DNA of 64,000 nt from JAIBJN01 sp963839745 (GTDB taxonomy: Bacteria > Actinomycetota > Thermoleophilia > Gaiellales > Gaiellaceae). The DNA is taken from NCBI GenBank assembly GCA_963839745.1, contig CAWIWC010000005.1, positions 558,001 through 622,000 on the forward strand. Reading direction: 5' to 3'. The notes beneath the pieces were generated by a model. That model saw only the letters and a program-made list of their open reading frames with translations, searched no databases and was not told where the DNA came from. Below, piece after piece: positions 42,243-50,392 of this stretch. A program made the translations under genes and the position numbers. Each line of letters begins with the position of its first letter. Positions within the stretch are counted from its first letter, which is position 1.

Positions 42243-43015
42243 CCTTCGCGGTCGCGGCGGAAGCGTATGACCGCTTCGTCGGCCGCTACAGCTACGCATT
42301 GTGCGACGCGCTCGCCGAGCGCGCGGCCCTCGCCCCGGGGGTGTCGGTGCTGGACGTCGGCGCCGGCTCCGGGGTCGGGACGCGCCGGCTCGTCGAGATC
42401 GCCGGGCCGGGGCGGGTGGCCGCCGTCGACCCATCAGAGCCGTTCGTCGCCGCGCTCCGCGAGCGCTTCCCGGAGGCCGACGTCCGGCAGGGCGTCGCCG
42501 AGTCGCTGCCGTTCGAGGACGACTCCTTCGACGCCGCGCTCGCCCTGCTCGTCGTCAACTTCATGGCCGACCCCGCGGCCGGCGTCGCGGAGATGCGGCG
42601 CGTCACGCGGCCCGGCGGCACGGTGGCTGCGTGCGTCTGGGACTACGGGGGCGAGATGCAGCTCCTGGGGAGGTTCTGGGACGCCGTCGAGGAGCTCGAC
42701 CCGGAGGGCTCCGGTGACGCCGACGAGCGCTCCCGCATGCCGTACCGACGCGAGGGCGAGCTCGCCGGGCTGCTGCGCGACGCCGGCCTCGAAGACGTCG
42801 AGGACGGCGCGATCGTCGTGTCCGCCGAGTACGAGTCTTTCGAGGATCTCTGGGAGCCCTACACGGCAGGGGTGGGCCCCGCGGGCGCCTATGCCGTCTC
42901 GCTTCCCCCCGACCGGCAGGAGGCTCTCAAGGCGCTCTATCGCGAGCGGCTCGAGGCTCCCGAAGGCCCCTTCAGCCTCACCGCGCGCGCGTGGTACGCG
43001 ACCGGACGGGCGTAG
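42239..43015 (+). CDS. Class I SAM-dependent methyltransferase
   Basis: A 258-residue methyltransferase of the UbiE/Coq5-like type. Seen: the SAM motif SVLDVGAGSGVGTRRLVEIA near residues 36-55, AAVDPSEPFVAALRERFPEA, GVAESLPFEDDSFDAALALL (motif with the Asp for adenine binding) and EMRRVTRPGGTVAACVWDYG. The methyl acceptor is unknown. GTG 42239 overlaps the fdhD stop, and the end overlaps the start of the mobA-like gene, so the three form an operon, which hints at a role near molybdenum cofactor or formate metabolism. Confidence 0.85.
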   Translation: MTFAVAAEAYDRFVGRYSYALCDALAERAALAPGVSVLDVGAGSGVGTRRLVEIAGPGRVAAVDPSEPFVAALRERFPEADVRQGVAESLPFEDDSFDAALALLVVNFMADPAAGVAEMRRVTRPGGTVAACVWDYGGEMQLLGRFWDAVEELDPEGSGDADERSRMPYRREGELAGLLRDAGLEDVEDGAIVVSAEYESFEDLWEPYTAGVGPAGAYAVSLPPDRQEALKALYRERLEAPEGPFSLTARAWYATGRA

Positions 43016-43505
43016 CCGGCGCCCTGCTCGTCGGCGGCGCGAGCACGCGCTTCGGCTCGCCGAAGGCGCTCGCGCGCTACGAGGGCGAGACGCTCGCCGA
43101 GCGGGCGCACCGCGTGCTCGCCGAGGCGTTCGACGAGGTGATCGTCGTCGGCAAGGCCGCCGACGGGCTCGAGCTCCCGTTCGAGGTGCTCGACGACGGC
43201 AGCGACGTCCGCGCCTCGATGGTCGGCGTCGCCGCGGCCCTGCGGCTGGCCGAGGCCGGAGGTCGTCGTCGTTCTCCCGACCGACATGCCGCTCGTGACC
43301 GCCGGCCTCCTGTGCGCGCTTGCGGATGCGGCCGAGGAGCACGACGTCGGCGGTCCCCCAGACCGGCCCGCTTCCCGGCGCTTACCGCCGCTCGGCGTTG
43401 CCCGTCTTCGAGCGAGGCATCGCCTCCGGCGAGCTCGCGCTGCACGGCGCGCTCGGGGAGCTCGCCACGCGTGTCGTGAGCTGCGAGGCCGCCTGCGGAA
43501 CGTGA
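42991..43505 (+). CDS. mobA: Molybdenum cofactor guanylyltransferase, MobA-like (two frameshifts)
   Basis: The pieces read, in order: GVAGALLVGGASTRFGSPKA (the nucleotide-binding signature) through VAAALRLAEAG; VVVVLPTDMPLVTAGLLCAL (with the PxDxP metal motif, read here as PTDMP); and AVPQTGPLPGAYRRSALPVF to ACGT. Each change of frame, near 43262 and 43345, is one extra base. Joined, they give a normal-length MobA of about 170 residues, which adds GMP to molybdopterin. Formate dehydrogenases need this cofactor form, so the place after fdhD fits. The double break points to sequence error; a dead gene is possible. Confidence 0.75.
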
Positions 43506-43530
43506 ACAAGCCCGCCGACTGGGCCAACGT

Positions 43531-43561
43531 GACGGCGGGGGCCGCGAAGGCCCCCGCCGTC
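43531..43561. terminator. Bidirectional hairpin between mobA and the LVIVD gene
   Basis: Perfect 13-bp stem GACGGCGGGGGCC (43531-43543) with its complement (43549-43561) and loop GCGAA, midway between two convergent genes. No T runs. The position and strength support a shared terminator. Confidence 0.75.
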
Positions 43562-43580
43562 AACCCGTACTCGCCTCCGG

Positions 43581-45450
43581 CTACGGCCGGAAGATGTAGA
43601 GCCCGAAGTCGCGATCGCTGGCGAGCACGTACTGCTGGCTGCCGATCTTGTGGACCTCGACGCCCCAGAAGTTGTTGCCGCCCTCGTCAATGAAGGCGCC
43701 AACCTGGCTCAGCCCCAACGGGCCGTACTTGAGGACGCGGAACCCACCTGCGTAGTAGCTCACGTAAGCGAGCCGCTTGCGCGGGTCGGGATCGAGCGCG
43801 ACCTCGTGCACGGACAGGTCGCCGAAGCCCGACGCGTAGGCGGGATCCTGCGACTCGGGGATGGCGAACGTGTCGAGCGACGTGATCGAGCCCGGCGCGC
43901 CCACCTGTCCCGGGACCGAGGTCTCGAAGAGGCGGACGTAGCCCCAGCCGTCGAAGATCGCCTCGATCGCAACCGACGAGGCCGGGGAGCCAACCGCCGG
44001 CGAGGCCTGCGTGCAGACGTCGGCCGAGAGCGTCTGCCCGAGGATTCGCAGGCCGGTCGCCGGTCGACGAACACGAACGGGATGTCCCCTGCCGCGAGCA
44101 TGAACACCAGGCTCTGGCAGTCCGGACGCACGGTGTTGAAGACGATCCCGGCGTCGTAGCCCGCCGCTTTGACCGTGTCCAGCTTCTCCTGGAACGAGCA
44201 CACGCCGCGCTCGATGAGCGCGATGCCGTCGCCGGCAGGCACGGTTCCGGCACACGCGAGCCCGACGAACGTCGGCGTGCCGCTGATACTCGTGTCGGCG
44301 TCGATCTGGGGCACACCCGAGCCTGAGAGCGCCGTGAAGTCCGTCCCGGCGTGCGGGCCCGAGGTGATCTCGGCGACACGCGGTACGGGTTGAAGTCCTC
44401 GTCGGTCGCGACCAGGAACCGGTTGTCCGGCGAGAGCTCGGACTGGTGCGCGTTTCCCTCGGGCGAGATCTCGTGCCCGCGGGCCAGGCGCTCGGGATCC
44501 AGCTCCTCGAAGTCCGACTCGGTGATCAGCGACACGTTCCCCGGCGTCGGGTTGGTGACGTCGAGGAGCACGTAGCCGCCGTCCCAGTAGCTCACGTTCA
44601 TGACCAGTCGCTTGCCGACGCGCTTCACGTACATGTCGTGCGAGAAGATCGACGTCAGGCCGGGCGGCGACGCCTGGTCGACCCCGAACAGCTCGACCAG
44701 GTCGAGCGTGTCGTTCACCAGGAACGGGTTCCGCGGGTCGGTGATGTCCATGATGTCGAGGTCGGTGAACTCCTCGTCGTCGACGAGGACGGCGTACGTC
44801 CGGCCGTCGAACGGGCTCGTCCACGCGAAGACGCTGTGCGTCTGGTTCGGCTGCGAGTCCGCGCCCCCAATGACGTCGCCGGCGTGCTTGACGAGCAGCT
44901 CGGGGTGCTCCGGGTCGGTGATGTCCCAGATGTTGATCCCGCCGCGCGTGTTGGGCGCGGTCGGAGCCGGGGCGCCGGGACACGTCTCGTTCTGGTGGAT
45001 GAAGAGCACGCCGTCGAAGTACTGGTTCTTCAGACGCAGCGTGTCGGAGCCTTCGCCCGCGTAGTTGAACGGGGTCGTCTCCATGAACGCGCTCGTCACC
45101 TCGAACGGGTTCTTCGGGTCTGACATGTTGATGACGTGCGCTCCGGCGCGCTCGCAGGTTGGCTCGCGGAAGGCCGTCAGGAAGGCGTACTTCCCGTAGG
45201 CGGACACGTCCGCGACGCGGCCGTCGTTTCCGGTCCCGGCCGGGTTGGTGACCTCGGCCTTGCCGACGAGCTTGATGCCCCCGATGTTGACCGGAGGCAG
45301 GTGGCCGTCGGCCATGTCGTGCTGGCCCATGTCTGTGGCGACTCCTTCGCCGGGGAACATCTCCCCGCCTAAGAAGCGATCAGGTCTTGCGGCCGCTGCC
45401 TCGACGCTCACCAGAAGAGTGAGCAGCGCCAGGACCACAAGGCGACTCAT
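43581..45450 (-). CDS. Secreted LVIVD-repeat protein with PA domain (two frameshifts)
   Basis: An exported protein of about 620 residues. A signal peptide (MSRLVVLALLTLLVSVEAAA) leads to beta-propeller LVIVD repeats (GGINIWDITDPEHPELLVKH, DLDIMDITDPRNPFLVNDTL, GGYVLLDVTNPTPGNVSLI), then a protease-associated domain (GVCSFQEKLDTVKAAGYDAG), then a last repeat ending VLASDRDFGLYIFRP. One base appears missing near 44378 and one near 44060; each time the neighbouring frame continues the same domain. The family's task is unknown; PA domains usually bind ligands or cover substrates. It is convergent with mobA. Confidence 0.78.
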
Positions 45451-45593
45451 TCGCTGCACTTGTCCCCTCCTCCAAAGTGGTGGAAGAGCGTTTATAGCGC
45501 GGTCCGTCACAACTCGGAACCCCCGGAAGGCTAGGAACCATGCGGTTTAGTGGTACCTAACTCGCGGCGCCGGCCCACGTCGCCCGGCGGCCG

Positions 45594-45619
45594 GTAACGC
45601 TTTTCGCCCGGGGCGTGTA
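45594..45619 (+). promoter_or_regulatory. Likely ECF promoter of the sigma gene
   Basis: GTAACGC (45594-45600), 14 bases, then GTGTA (45615-45619), thirteen bases before the GTG of the sigma gene. The same two elements at the same spacing stand before the lipoprotein gene at 46954, which suggests both are read by this sigma factor. Confidence 0.6.
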
Positions 45620-45631
45620 TAGAGAGGAAGG

Positions 45632-46189
45632 GTGCGGCAGGAAGCTTCCGAGGCCGAGCTCGTCGAGCTGGCGCGCCGCGGCGACGGCGACGCCTACGTC
45701 GCGCTGCTTCGGCCGCACGAGTCCGTGGCCTTCCGCACCGCCTACGTCATCCTCGGCTCGGCGGAAGGGGCGGAGGACGCGACCCAGGAGGCGTTCGTGA
45801 AGGCCCACGGCGCGCTGAACCGGTTCGAGACAGGCAGGCCCTTCCGGCCCTGGCTCCTGCGCATCGTCGCCAACGAGGCGAGGAACTACCGGCGCTCGAC
45901 GTGGCGCCGCGGGGCGCTGGCTTCGCGCGCGGCCGTCGAGGCCGCGTTCGACAGCACGGCCCGCTCCGCCGAGGCCGACGTCCTCGCCGCCGAGGACCGC
46001 GCCCACCTGCTGGAGGCGATCGGCAGGCTCCCCGACGGGGACCGCATGGCGATCGTGGGCCGCTACATCCTCGAGCTGTCCGACGAGGAGGCCGCGGCGG
46101 TGCTCGGGATCAAGCCGGTCGCGGTGCGGGTGCGGGTCTGGCGCGCGCTCGGCAAGCTGCGGCGCGAGCTGGGGGAGGAGGTCGCATGA
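45632..46189 (+). CDS. ECF-family RNA polymerase sigma factor
   Basis: A 185-residue sigma factor with only regions 2 and 4. Region 2: LVELARRGDGDAYVALLRPH, GSAEGAEDATQEAFVKAHGA and RPFRPWLLRIVANEARNYRR. Region 4: LPDGDRMAIVGRYILELSDE and EAAAVLGIKPVAVRVRVWRA, the -35-reading helix pair. The frame extends slightly upstream; GTG 45632 is preferred because the promoter lies just before it. The ATGA overlap with the next gene, a membrane protein with a cytoplasmic N-terminus, is the usual sigma/anti-sigma layout. Probable autoregulation through the 45594 promoter. Confidence 0.9.
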   Translation: MRQEASEAELVELARRGDGDAYVALLRPHESVAFRTAYVILGSAEGAEDATQEAFVKAHGALNRFETGRPFRPWLLRIVANEARNYRRSTWRRGALASRAAVEAAFDSTARSAEADVLAAEDRAHLLEAIGRLPDGDRMAIVGRYILELSDEEAAAVLGIKPVAVRVRVWRALGKLRRELGEEVA

Positions 46190-46914
46190 ACGACCTCGAG
46201 CGTCGTCTCGCCGCGCTCGCGCCGGAGTATCCGTTCCCGGCCACGCCGGACCTCGCCGGGGCCGCGGGCGCCCGCCTGGGCATCTCCGGCCGGCGGCGCC
46301 GCCCCGGCCGCCTAGTCCTGGCGCTCGCCGCCGCCGTCGCCGCCTTCGCGGCGGTGCTCGCCGTCTCGCCCGGGGCGCGCGGCGCGCTCGCCGACTGGCT
46401 GGACTTCCTCCCGGGCGTCAGGATCGAGCGCGTCGACGAGCTCCCGAGCATGCCGCTCTCGTCGTGGACGGGCGTCTACGGCGAGGAGGTCACCCTGGCC
46501 GAGGCCGAGCGGCAGGCGCCGTTCGAGATCCTCCTCCCGGAGTCGCTCGGCGAGCCGGACCTCGTCTACCGGTACCGGGATCCGTCGGGTGGCCTGGTGA
46601 TCACGGCGGTCTACGGTGACCATCGCGACGCGCGCCTCGTCCTCACCCAGTGGACAACCGAGGACGTCCTCTTCCACAAGCTGCTCGGCCCGGCGACCCA
46701 GGCGCAGCTCGTCGACGTCCGCGAGGCGCGCGGGCTCTGGATCAACGGCAACCGGCACGTCGTCTTCTACCTCGGCGGAGACTTCCAGGAGCGCGCCGCC
46801 CAAGGGGCTCTTGCCGGGAACGTCCTCGTCTGGCAGGAGGGCGACGTCGGCTACCGGCTCGAGGCCGGCGTCGGCCGCGAGCGGGCTCTCGAGCTGGCCG
46901 CCGAGCTCCGCTAG
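46186..46914 (+). CDS. Membrane-anchored probable anti-sigma factor
   Basis: A 242-residue protein: a short cytoplasmic part (about 1-42, MNDLERRLAALAPEYPFPAT), one membrane helix (LVLALAAAVAAFAAVLAV near 45-62), then an external domain (GVYGEEVTLAEAERQAPFEI, LPESLGEPDLVYRYRDPSGG, VVFYLGGDFQERAAQGALAG) that resembles DUF4367-type sensor modules. No zinc-binding HxxxCxxC motif is visible, so if it is an anti-sigma it is not of the ZAS type. Coupled to the sigma gene by ATGA, which is the main evidence for its role. Confidence 0.75.
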   Translation: MNDLERRLAALAPEYPFPATPDLAGAAGARLGISGRRRRPGRLVLALAAAVAAFAAVLAVSPGARGALADWLDFLPGVRIERVDELPSMPLSSWTGVYGEEVTLAEAERQAPFEILLPESLGEPDLVYRYRDPSGGLVITAVYGDHRDARLVLTQWTTEDVLFHKLLGPATQAQLVDVREARGLWINGNRHVVFYLGGDFQERAAQGALAGNVLVWQEGDVGYRLEAGVGRERALELAAELR

Positions 46915-46918
46915 ACGC

Positions 46919-46944
46919 GTAACGCCGCTCCCGGCCCCGGTGTA
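46919..46944 (+). promoter_or_regulatory. Second ECF-type promoter
   Basis: GTAACGC (46919-46925), 14 bases, then GTGTA (46940-46944), matching the promoter at 45594 in both elements and spacing. It starts four bases after the anti-sigma stop and points at the NHL-repeat lipoprotein gene at 46954. The ATG is only nine bases past GTGTA, so that mRNA would have almost no leader. Confidence 0.6.
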
Positions 46945-46953
46945 CCAGGGGCG

Positions 46954-47994
46954 ATGCGTCGGCACGCCGTCTTCGCCCTGCTCCTCCTTGCCGCGGGCTG
47001 CGGCGGAGACGGCGAGGACGCGGCGCGCCAGACCACCGCCGCGGTCGAGACCCCCGAGCCGGTGCTCCAGCTTCCGTACGACCTCGCGATCGACGACGAG
47101 GGCCTGATCTACGTCGCCGACGGGCTCCTCCACCAGGTGCTCCGCGTCGACCCCGAGACCGGGGAGAGCGAGGTCTTCGCGGGCACGGGCGAGGTCGGCT
47201 CGGACGGCGACGGAGGGCCGGCAGCCGAGGCGACCATCCAGGAGCCGGTCGGCATTGCGTTCGGCCCGGACGGGAGCCTCTTCATCGCGGACTTCGCGGC
47301 GAACCGCATCCGGGCCGTCGCGCCGGACGGGACGATCTCTACGGTCGCCGGCACGGGCGTCGACGGGCGGAGCGGCGACGGCGGCCCGGCGACGCGGGCC
47401 GACCTCGGCCTCCCCGCCCACGTCGCGCTCGACCCGACCGGACGGTACGTCGCCGTCCCGACGCTCGGGAACCTCGTCCGCCGCATCGACCTGGAGACCG
47501 GCCTCATCGAGACGGTCGCCGGAGACGGCGAGCAACGGACGACCGGCGAGGGAGGGCCCGCGACGAAGGCGAGCGTCGAGTCGCCGCACGCAGCCGTCTA
47601 TGACGAGGGCGGGAACCTCTACTTCCCGGACGGCCAGAACGTGATCAGGCGGGTGCTCGCCGAGAGCGGCCGCATCGAGACGGCCGTCGACGGCCTCGAA
47701 GGCGGTGCGTTCAAGGTGCTCTTCGCGCCCGACGGGACGCTGTACCTCATCTCGGGCGATCCCTCGGGCGGCCGGGTGAGCCGGGTGGCCGAGGACGGCT
47801 CGCTCGAGGTCGTCGTGGGCACGGGCTCGCTCGGGGCGAGCGACGACGGCATGCGGGCGACCGAGATCGGCGTCCTCCCGAGCGACATCGCCTTCGCGCC
47901 GGACGGCGCGCTCCTCTTCAGCCAGTCCGAGCCGGAGCCGGCGGTGCGCCGCGTCGACCCGGAGACGGGCGTCGTGACGACGATCCTGCGCTGA
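46954..47994 (+). CDS. NHL-repeat lipoprotein
   Basis: A 346-residue exported protein. The signal peptide ends in a good lipobox (LLLAAGC, Cys at about 15), so it is lipid-anchored outside the membrane. The rest is a beta-propeller of about six NHL repeats: LPYDLAIDDEGLIYVADGLL, EPVGIAFGPDGSLFIADFAA, NRIRAVAPDGTISTVAGTGV, SPHAAVYDEGGNLYFPDGQN. GDGGPA motifs recur in the turns, as in the large bacterial NHL family. Ligand unknown. By its promoter it belongs to the regulon of the ECF sigma factor next to it. Confidence 0.85.
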   Translation: MRRHAVFALLLLAAGCGGDGEDAARQTTAAVETPEPVLQLPYDLAIDDEGLIYVADGLLHQVLRVDPETGESEVFAGTGEVGSDGDGGPAAEATIQEPVGIAFGPDGSLFIADFAANRIRAVAPDGTISTVAGTGVDGRSGDGGPATRADLGLPAHVALDPTGRYVAVPTLGNLVRRIDLETGLIETVAGDGEQRTTGEGGPATKASVESPHAAVYDEGGNLYFPDGQNVIRRVLAESGRIETAVDGLEGGAFKVLFAPDGTLYLISGDPSGGRVSRVAEDGSLEVVVGTGSLGASDDGMRATEIGVLPSDIAFAPDGALLFSQSEPEPAVRRVDPETGVVTTILR

Positions 47995-47997
47995 GCG

Positions 47998-48382
47998 TCA
48001 GGCGTACGAGATGAGCTCGAGCAGCGAGCCGTCCGGGATCGCGGAAGTACACGCTCGTGCCCTGACCGCGTCCTCCTGCACGCTCGACGGGCCCCGCCTC
48101 GAGCTCGACGTCGTGGGCGCGCAGATGCTCCACGGCTTCCTCGATCGGGCCGGGCCAGACGAAGCAGAGGTCGGCGTTTCCGGGACGCACCGGCTCGGTC
48201 GCGACCAGGCTGCCGACGTCGGTGTCGGGGCCGTGGACGTTCAGGCGCTGGTCGCCGAAGGCGTAGGCGAACCGGCCGGCCCCGATCGCCACGACCTCGG
48301 CGCCGAGGACATCGCCGTAGAAGGCGTTCGAGCGCTCCCAGTCGCTTACCGCGATGACGACGTGGTCGAGCCGGACGCTCAG
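47998..48382 (-). CDS. VOC/glyoxalase-family protein (frameshifted)
   Basis: A single vicinal-oxygen-chelate module of about 128 residues: SVRLDHVVIAVSDWERSNAF then YGDVLGAEVV at the start and GGRGQGTSVYFRDP at the end. Near 48042 one extra base breaks the frame; the correct tail is DGSLLELISYA, the family's usual ending. The likely start is CTG 48382, in a CTGA overlap with the cupin stop, as no ATG or GTG exists there. Such proteins bind a metal and are glyoxalases, dioxygenases or resistance proteins; the role here is unknown. Confidence 0.75.
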
Positions 48383-48846
48383 GTCTCGCGGTCCCAGTAG
48401 TCGACGTCGCTTTCGCGCCGCACCATGACGTCGTCGTCATCGTTGCCGGTCCAGACCCCGATCTTCTCGCTGTCCGGGTAGACGGCGACCGCGGGGAAGC
48501 CCTTCGTCGAGAGGATCACGATCCGCACGGGCTCGTCCGTCTTGTTCGTGACGGCGTGGGCGCCCTCGGGCCCCTCCGGGAAGCAGACGACGTCGCCGGG
48601 CTCGAGCTCGTGCTCGCCCTCCGGGTCGCGCAGCGTCGGGCGGCCGGTGACGACGAGGAGCCACTCCTCGCAGCCGTACTCGTAGTGGTACGGGAAGGTG
48701 GTCTGCCCCGGCGGGAGCTCGTAGATCGTCGCGCCCACGAGCTTCGCGCCGAGCTCGGGCGCGAGGCGGGTGAAGGAGAAGCCGAAGCCGTCGGGGCGCT
48801 CGGACGCGTCCTCGAGCGCGGCCGAGAAGAGGTTGACGCGGCGCAT
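48379..48846 (-). CDS. Cupin-domain protein
   Basis: A 155-residue single-domain cupin. Seen: LPPGQTTFPYHYEYGCEEWL near residues 44-63 with H-x-Y and Glu metal positions, PEGEHELEPGDVVCFPEGPE and GAHAVTNKTDEPVRIVILST with the second motif His. The C-terminus (IGVWTGNDDDDVMVRRESDV) is typical of a group of uncharacterised cupins linked to small-molecule handling. It leads a two-gene operon with the VOC protein. Confidence 0.83.
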   Translation of the reverse strand: MRRVNLFSAALEDASERPDGFGFSFTRLAPELGAKLVGATIYELPPGQTTFPYHYEYGCEEWLLVVTGRPTLRDPEGEHELEPGDVVCFPEGPEGAHAVTNKTDEPVRIVILSTKGFPAVAVYPDSEKIGVWTGNDDDDVMVRRESDVDYWDRET

Positions 48847-48870
48847 GGCCGGATTATCTCCTGCCGCTGC

Positions 48871-50166
48871 TCATCCGGCGACGCCGGCGAGCCCGCGCGG
48901 GGCGACGACGCGCTCGCGCTCGGCCCCGACGCTGATGAGGCAGACCTCGACGCCCAGCTGCTCCTCGACGAACGAGATGTAGGCGCGGGCGGTCTCGGGA
49001 AGGTCGGCGAGCGACTCCGCCTCGTCGAGCGAGGCCTTCCAGCCGGCCAGCGTCTCGTACACGGGCTGCGCGTGGTGGAAGTCGCTCTGGTGAGCCGGGA
49101 ACTCTTCCGTCTCGGTGCCGTCGGGCAGCCGGTAGCGCGTGCAGACGGGGATCTCGTCGAACGCGGAGAGGACGTCGAGCTTCGTCAGCACGAGGCTCGT
49201 CATCCCGTTGACGCGCACGGCGAAGCGCAACGCGACGAGGTCGAGCCAGCCGCAGCGGCGCTCGCGGCCGGTCGTCGTCCCGTACTCGGCGCCGAGCTCG
49301 CGGACGCGCGTGGACTGCTCACCCTCGATCTCGGTGGGGAACGGGCCCTCGCCCACGCGTGTGACGTAGGCCTTGGCGACGCCGAGGACGCGGTCGATGC
49401 GCGTGGGGCCGATTCCGACTCCGGTCGTAGCGGCGCCGGCGACGGGGTTGGACGAGGTCACGAACGGATACGTGCCGTGGTCGAGGTCGAGCAGCGTCCC
49501 CTGCGCGCCCTCCAGGAGGACGCGCTTCCCGTCGCGCAGGGCCCGGTCGACCAGCAGCGACGTGTCGGCGACGTACGGGCGCAGGCGCACCGCGTAGGCC
49601 TCCATGCGCGCGGCGAGCTCCTCGACCTCGAGGGGAGGGACGCCGTGGATCCGCTCGAGCACGAGGTTGGTCTCGGCGAGCGCGGTCTCGAACTTCTGGC
49701 GCAGGATCTTGGGGTCGAGGATGTCCTGGACGCGGATGCCGATCCGCGCGGCCTTGTCCGCGTACGCCGGCCCGATCCCCCGGCGCGTCGTGCCGATCTG
49801 GAGGCGTCCGAGCTTGCGCTCGCTGGCGGAGTCGACGGCGACGTGCCAGGGCATGATCAGGTGCGCGTTGCCCGAGATGCGGACGGTCTCGGTCGAGATC
49901 CCGCGGCCCTCGAGCTCGTCGAGCTCGTCGACGAGGAGCCCGGGGTCGACGACGCAGCCCGCGCCGACGACGCAGAGCTTCCCGGAGAGGATCCCGGACG
50001 GCACGTGGTGGAGCGCGAAGCGCTGGCCGTCGATCACGATCGTGTGCCCGGCGTTCGGGCCGCCCTGGTAGCGGCAGACGACGTCCGAGTCGCGGGCGAG
50101 CAGGTCGACGATCTTCCCCTTGCCCTCGTCGCCCCACTGGGCCCCGACGATCACGGTGGCGGGCAT
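48871..50166 (-). CDS. purA: Adenylosuccinate synthetase
   Basis: A 431-residue enzyme of normal length, the first step from IMP to AMP, using GTP and aspartate. Seen: VIVGAQWGDEGKGKIVDLLA at residues 5-24 with the GTP loop and catalytic Asp, GGPNAGHTIVIDGQRFALHH with the catalytic His near 41, GTTRRGIGPAYADKAARIGI, GAQGTLLDLDHGTYPFVTSS and TTTGRERRCGWLDLVALRFA, and the guanine site LTKLDVL. It is divergent from dnaB across 226 bases. Confidence 0.97.
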   Translation of the reverse strand: MPATVIVGAQWGDEGKGKIVDLLARDSDVVCRYQGGPNAGHTIVIDGQRFALHHVPSGILSGKLCVVGAGCVVDPGLLVDELDELEGRGISTETVRISGNAHLIMPWHVAVDSASERKLGRLQIGTTRRGIGPAYADKAARIGIRVQDILDPKILRQKFETALAETNLVLERIHGVPPLEVEELAARMEAYAVRLRPYVADTSLLVDRALRDGKRVLLEGAQGTLLDLDHGTYPFVTSSNPVAGAATTGVGIGPTRIDRVLGVAKAYVTRVGEGPFPTEIEGEQSTRVRELGAEYGTTTGRERRCGWLDLVALRFAVRVNGMTSLVLTKLDVLSAFDEIPVCTRYRLPDGTETEEFPAHQSDFHHAQPVYETLAGWKASLDEAESLADLPETARAYISFVEEQLGVEVCLISVGAERERVVAPRGLAGVAG

Positions 50167-50310
50167 CGAATGGAGCTTAGTGACCCCGGCGGCGGCGGGG
50201 AGTTCGTCCACAGGCGGGTGTGGAGCATCAGGCGAAACTTCGCGCGTAGAGCGGAAATCTCATGCACAGGGCTGTGGGTCCCCGTGGGCACTGTCGTCCG
50301 CCAGGTATGG

Positions 50311-50322
50311 GAACATGTGTTC
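50311..50322. promoter_or_regulatory. LexA-type SOS box
   Basis: GAAC-ATGT-GTTC matches the GAAC-N4-GTTC pattern bound by LexA in actinobacteria and Bacillus. It lies 70 bases before the dnaB ATG and 144 bases before purA, in their shared control region. The rest of this 226-base gap shows no gene. DnaA-box-like words nearby are too weak to count. Confidence 0.5.
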
Positions 50323-50392
50323 TCTTTGCCTGCACCGGGGGGATTTTCCGACTGTGGATTCACAATCAACAGGCCACATAGAGTCGCGTCCG

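Noticed and set aside
50201..50361. DnaA boxes and a replication origin near dnaB
   Set aside because: The best words (TCGTCCACA, TGTGGATTC) match only 7 of 9 bases, there are too few, and no dnaA or dnaN gene is present.
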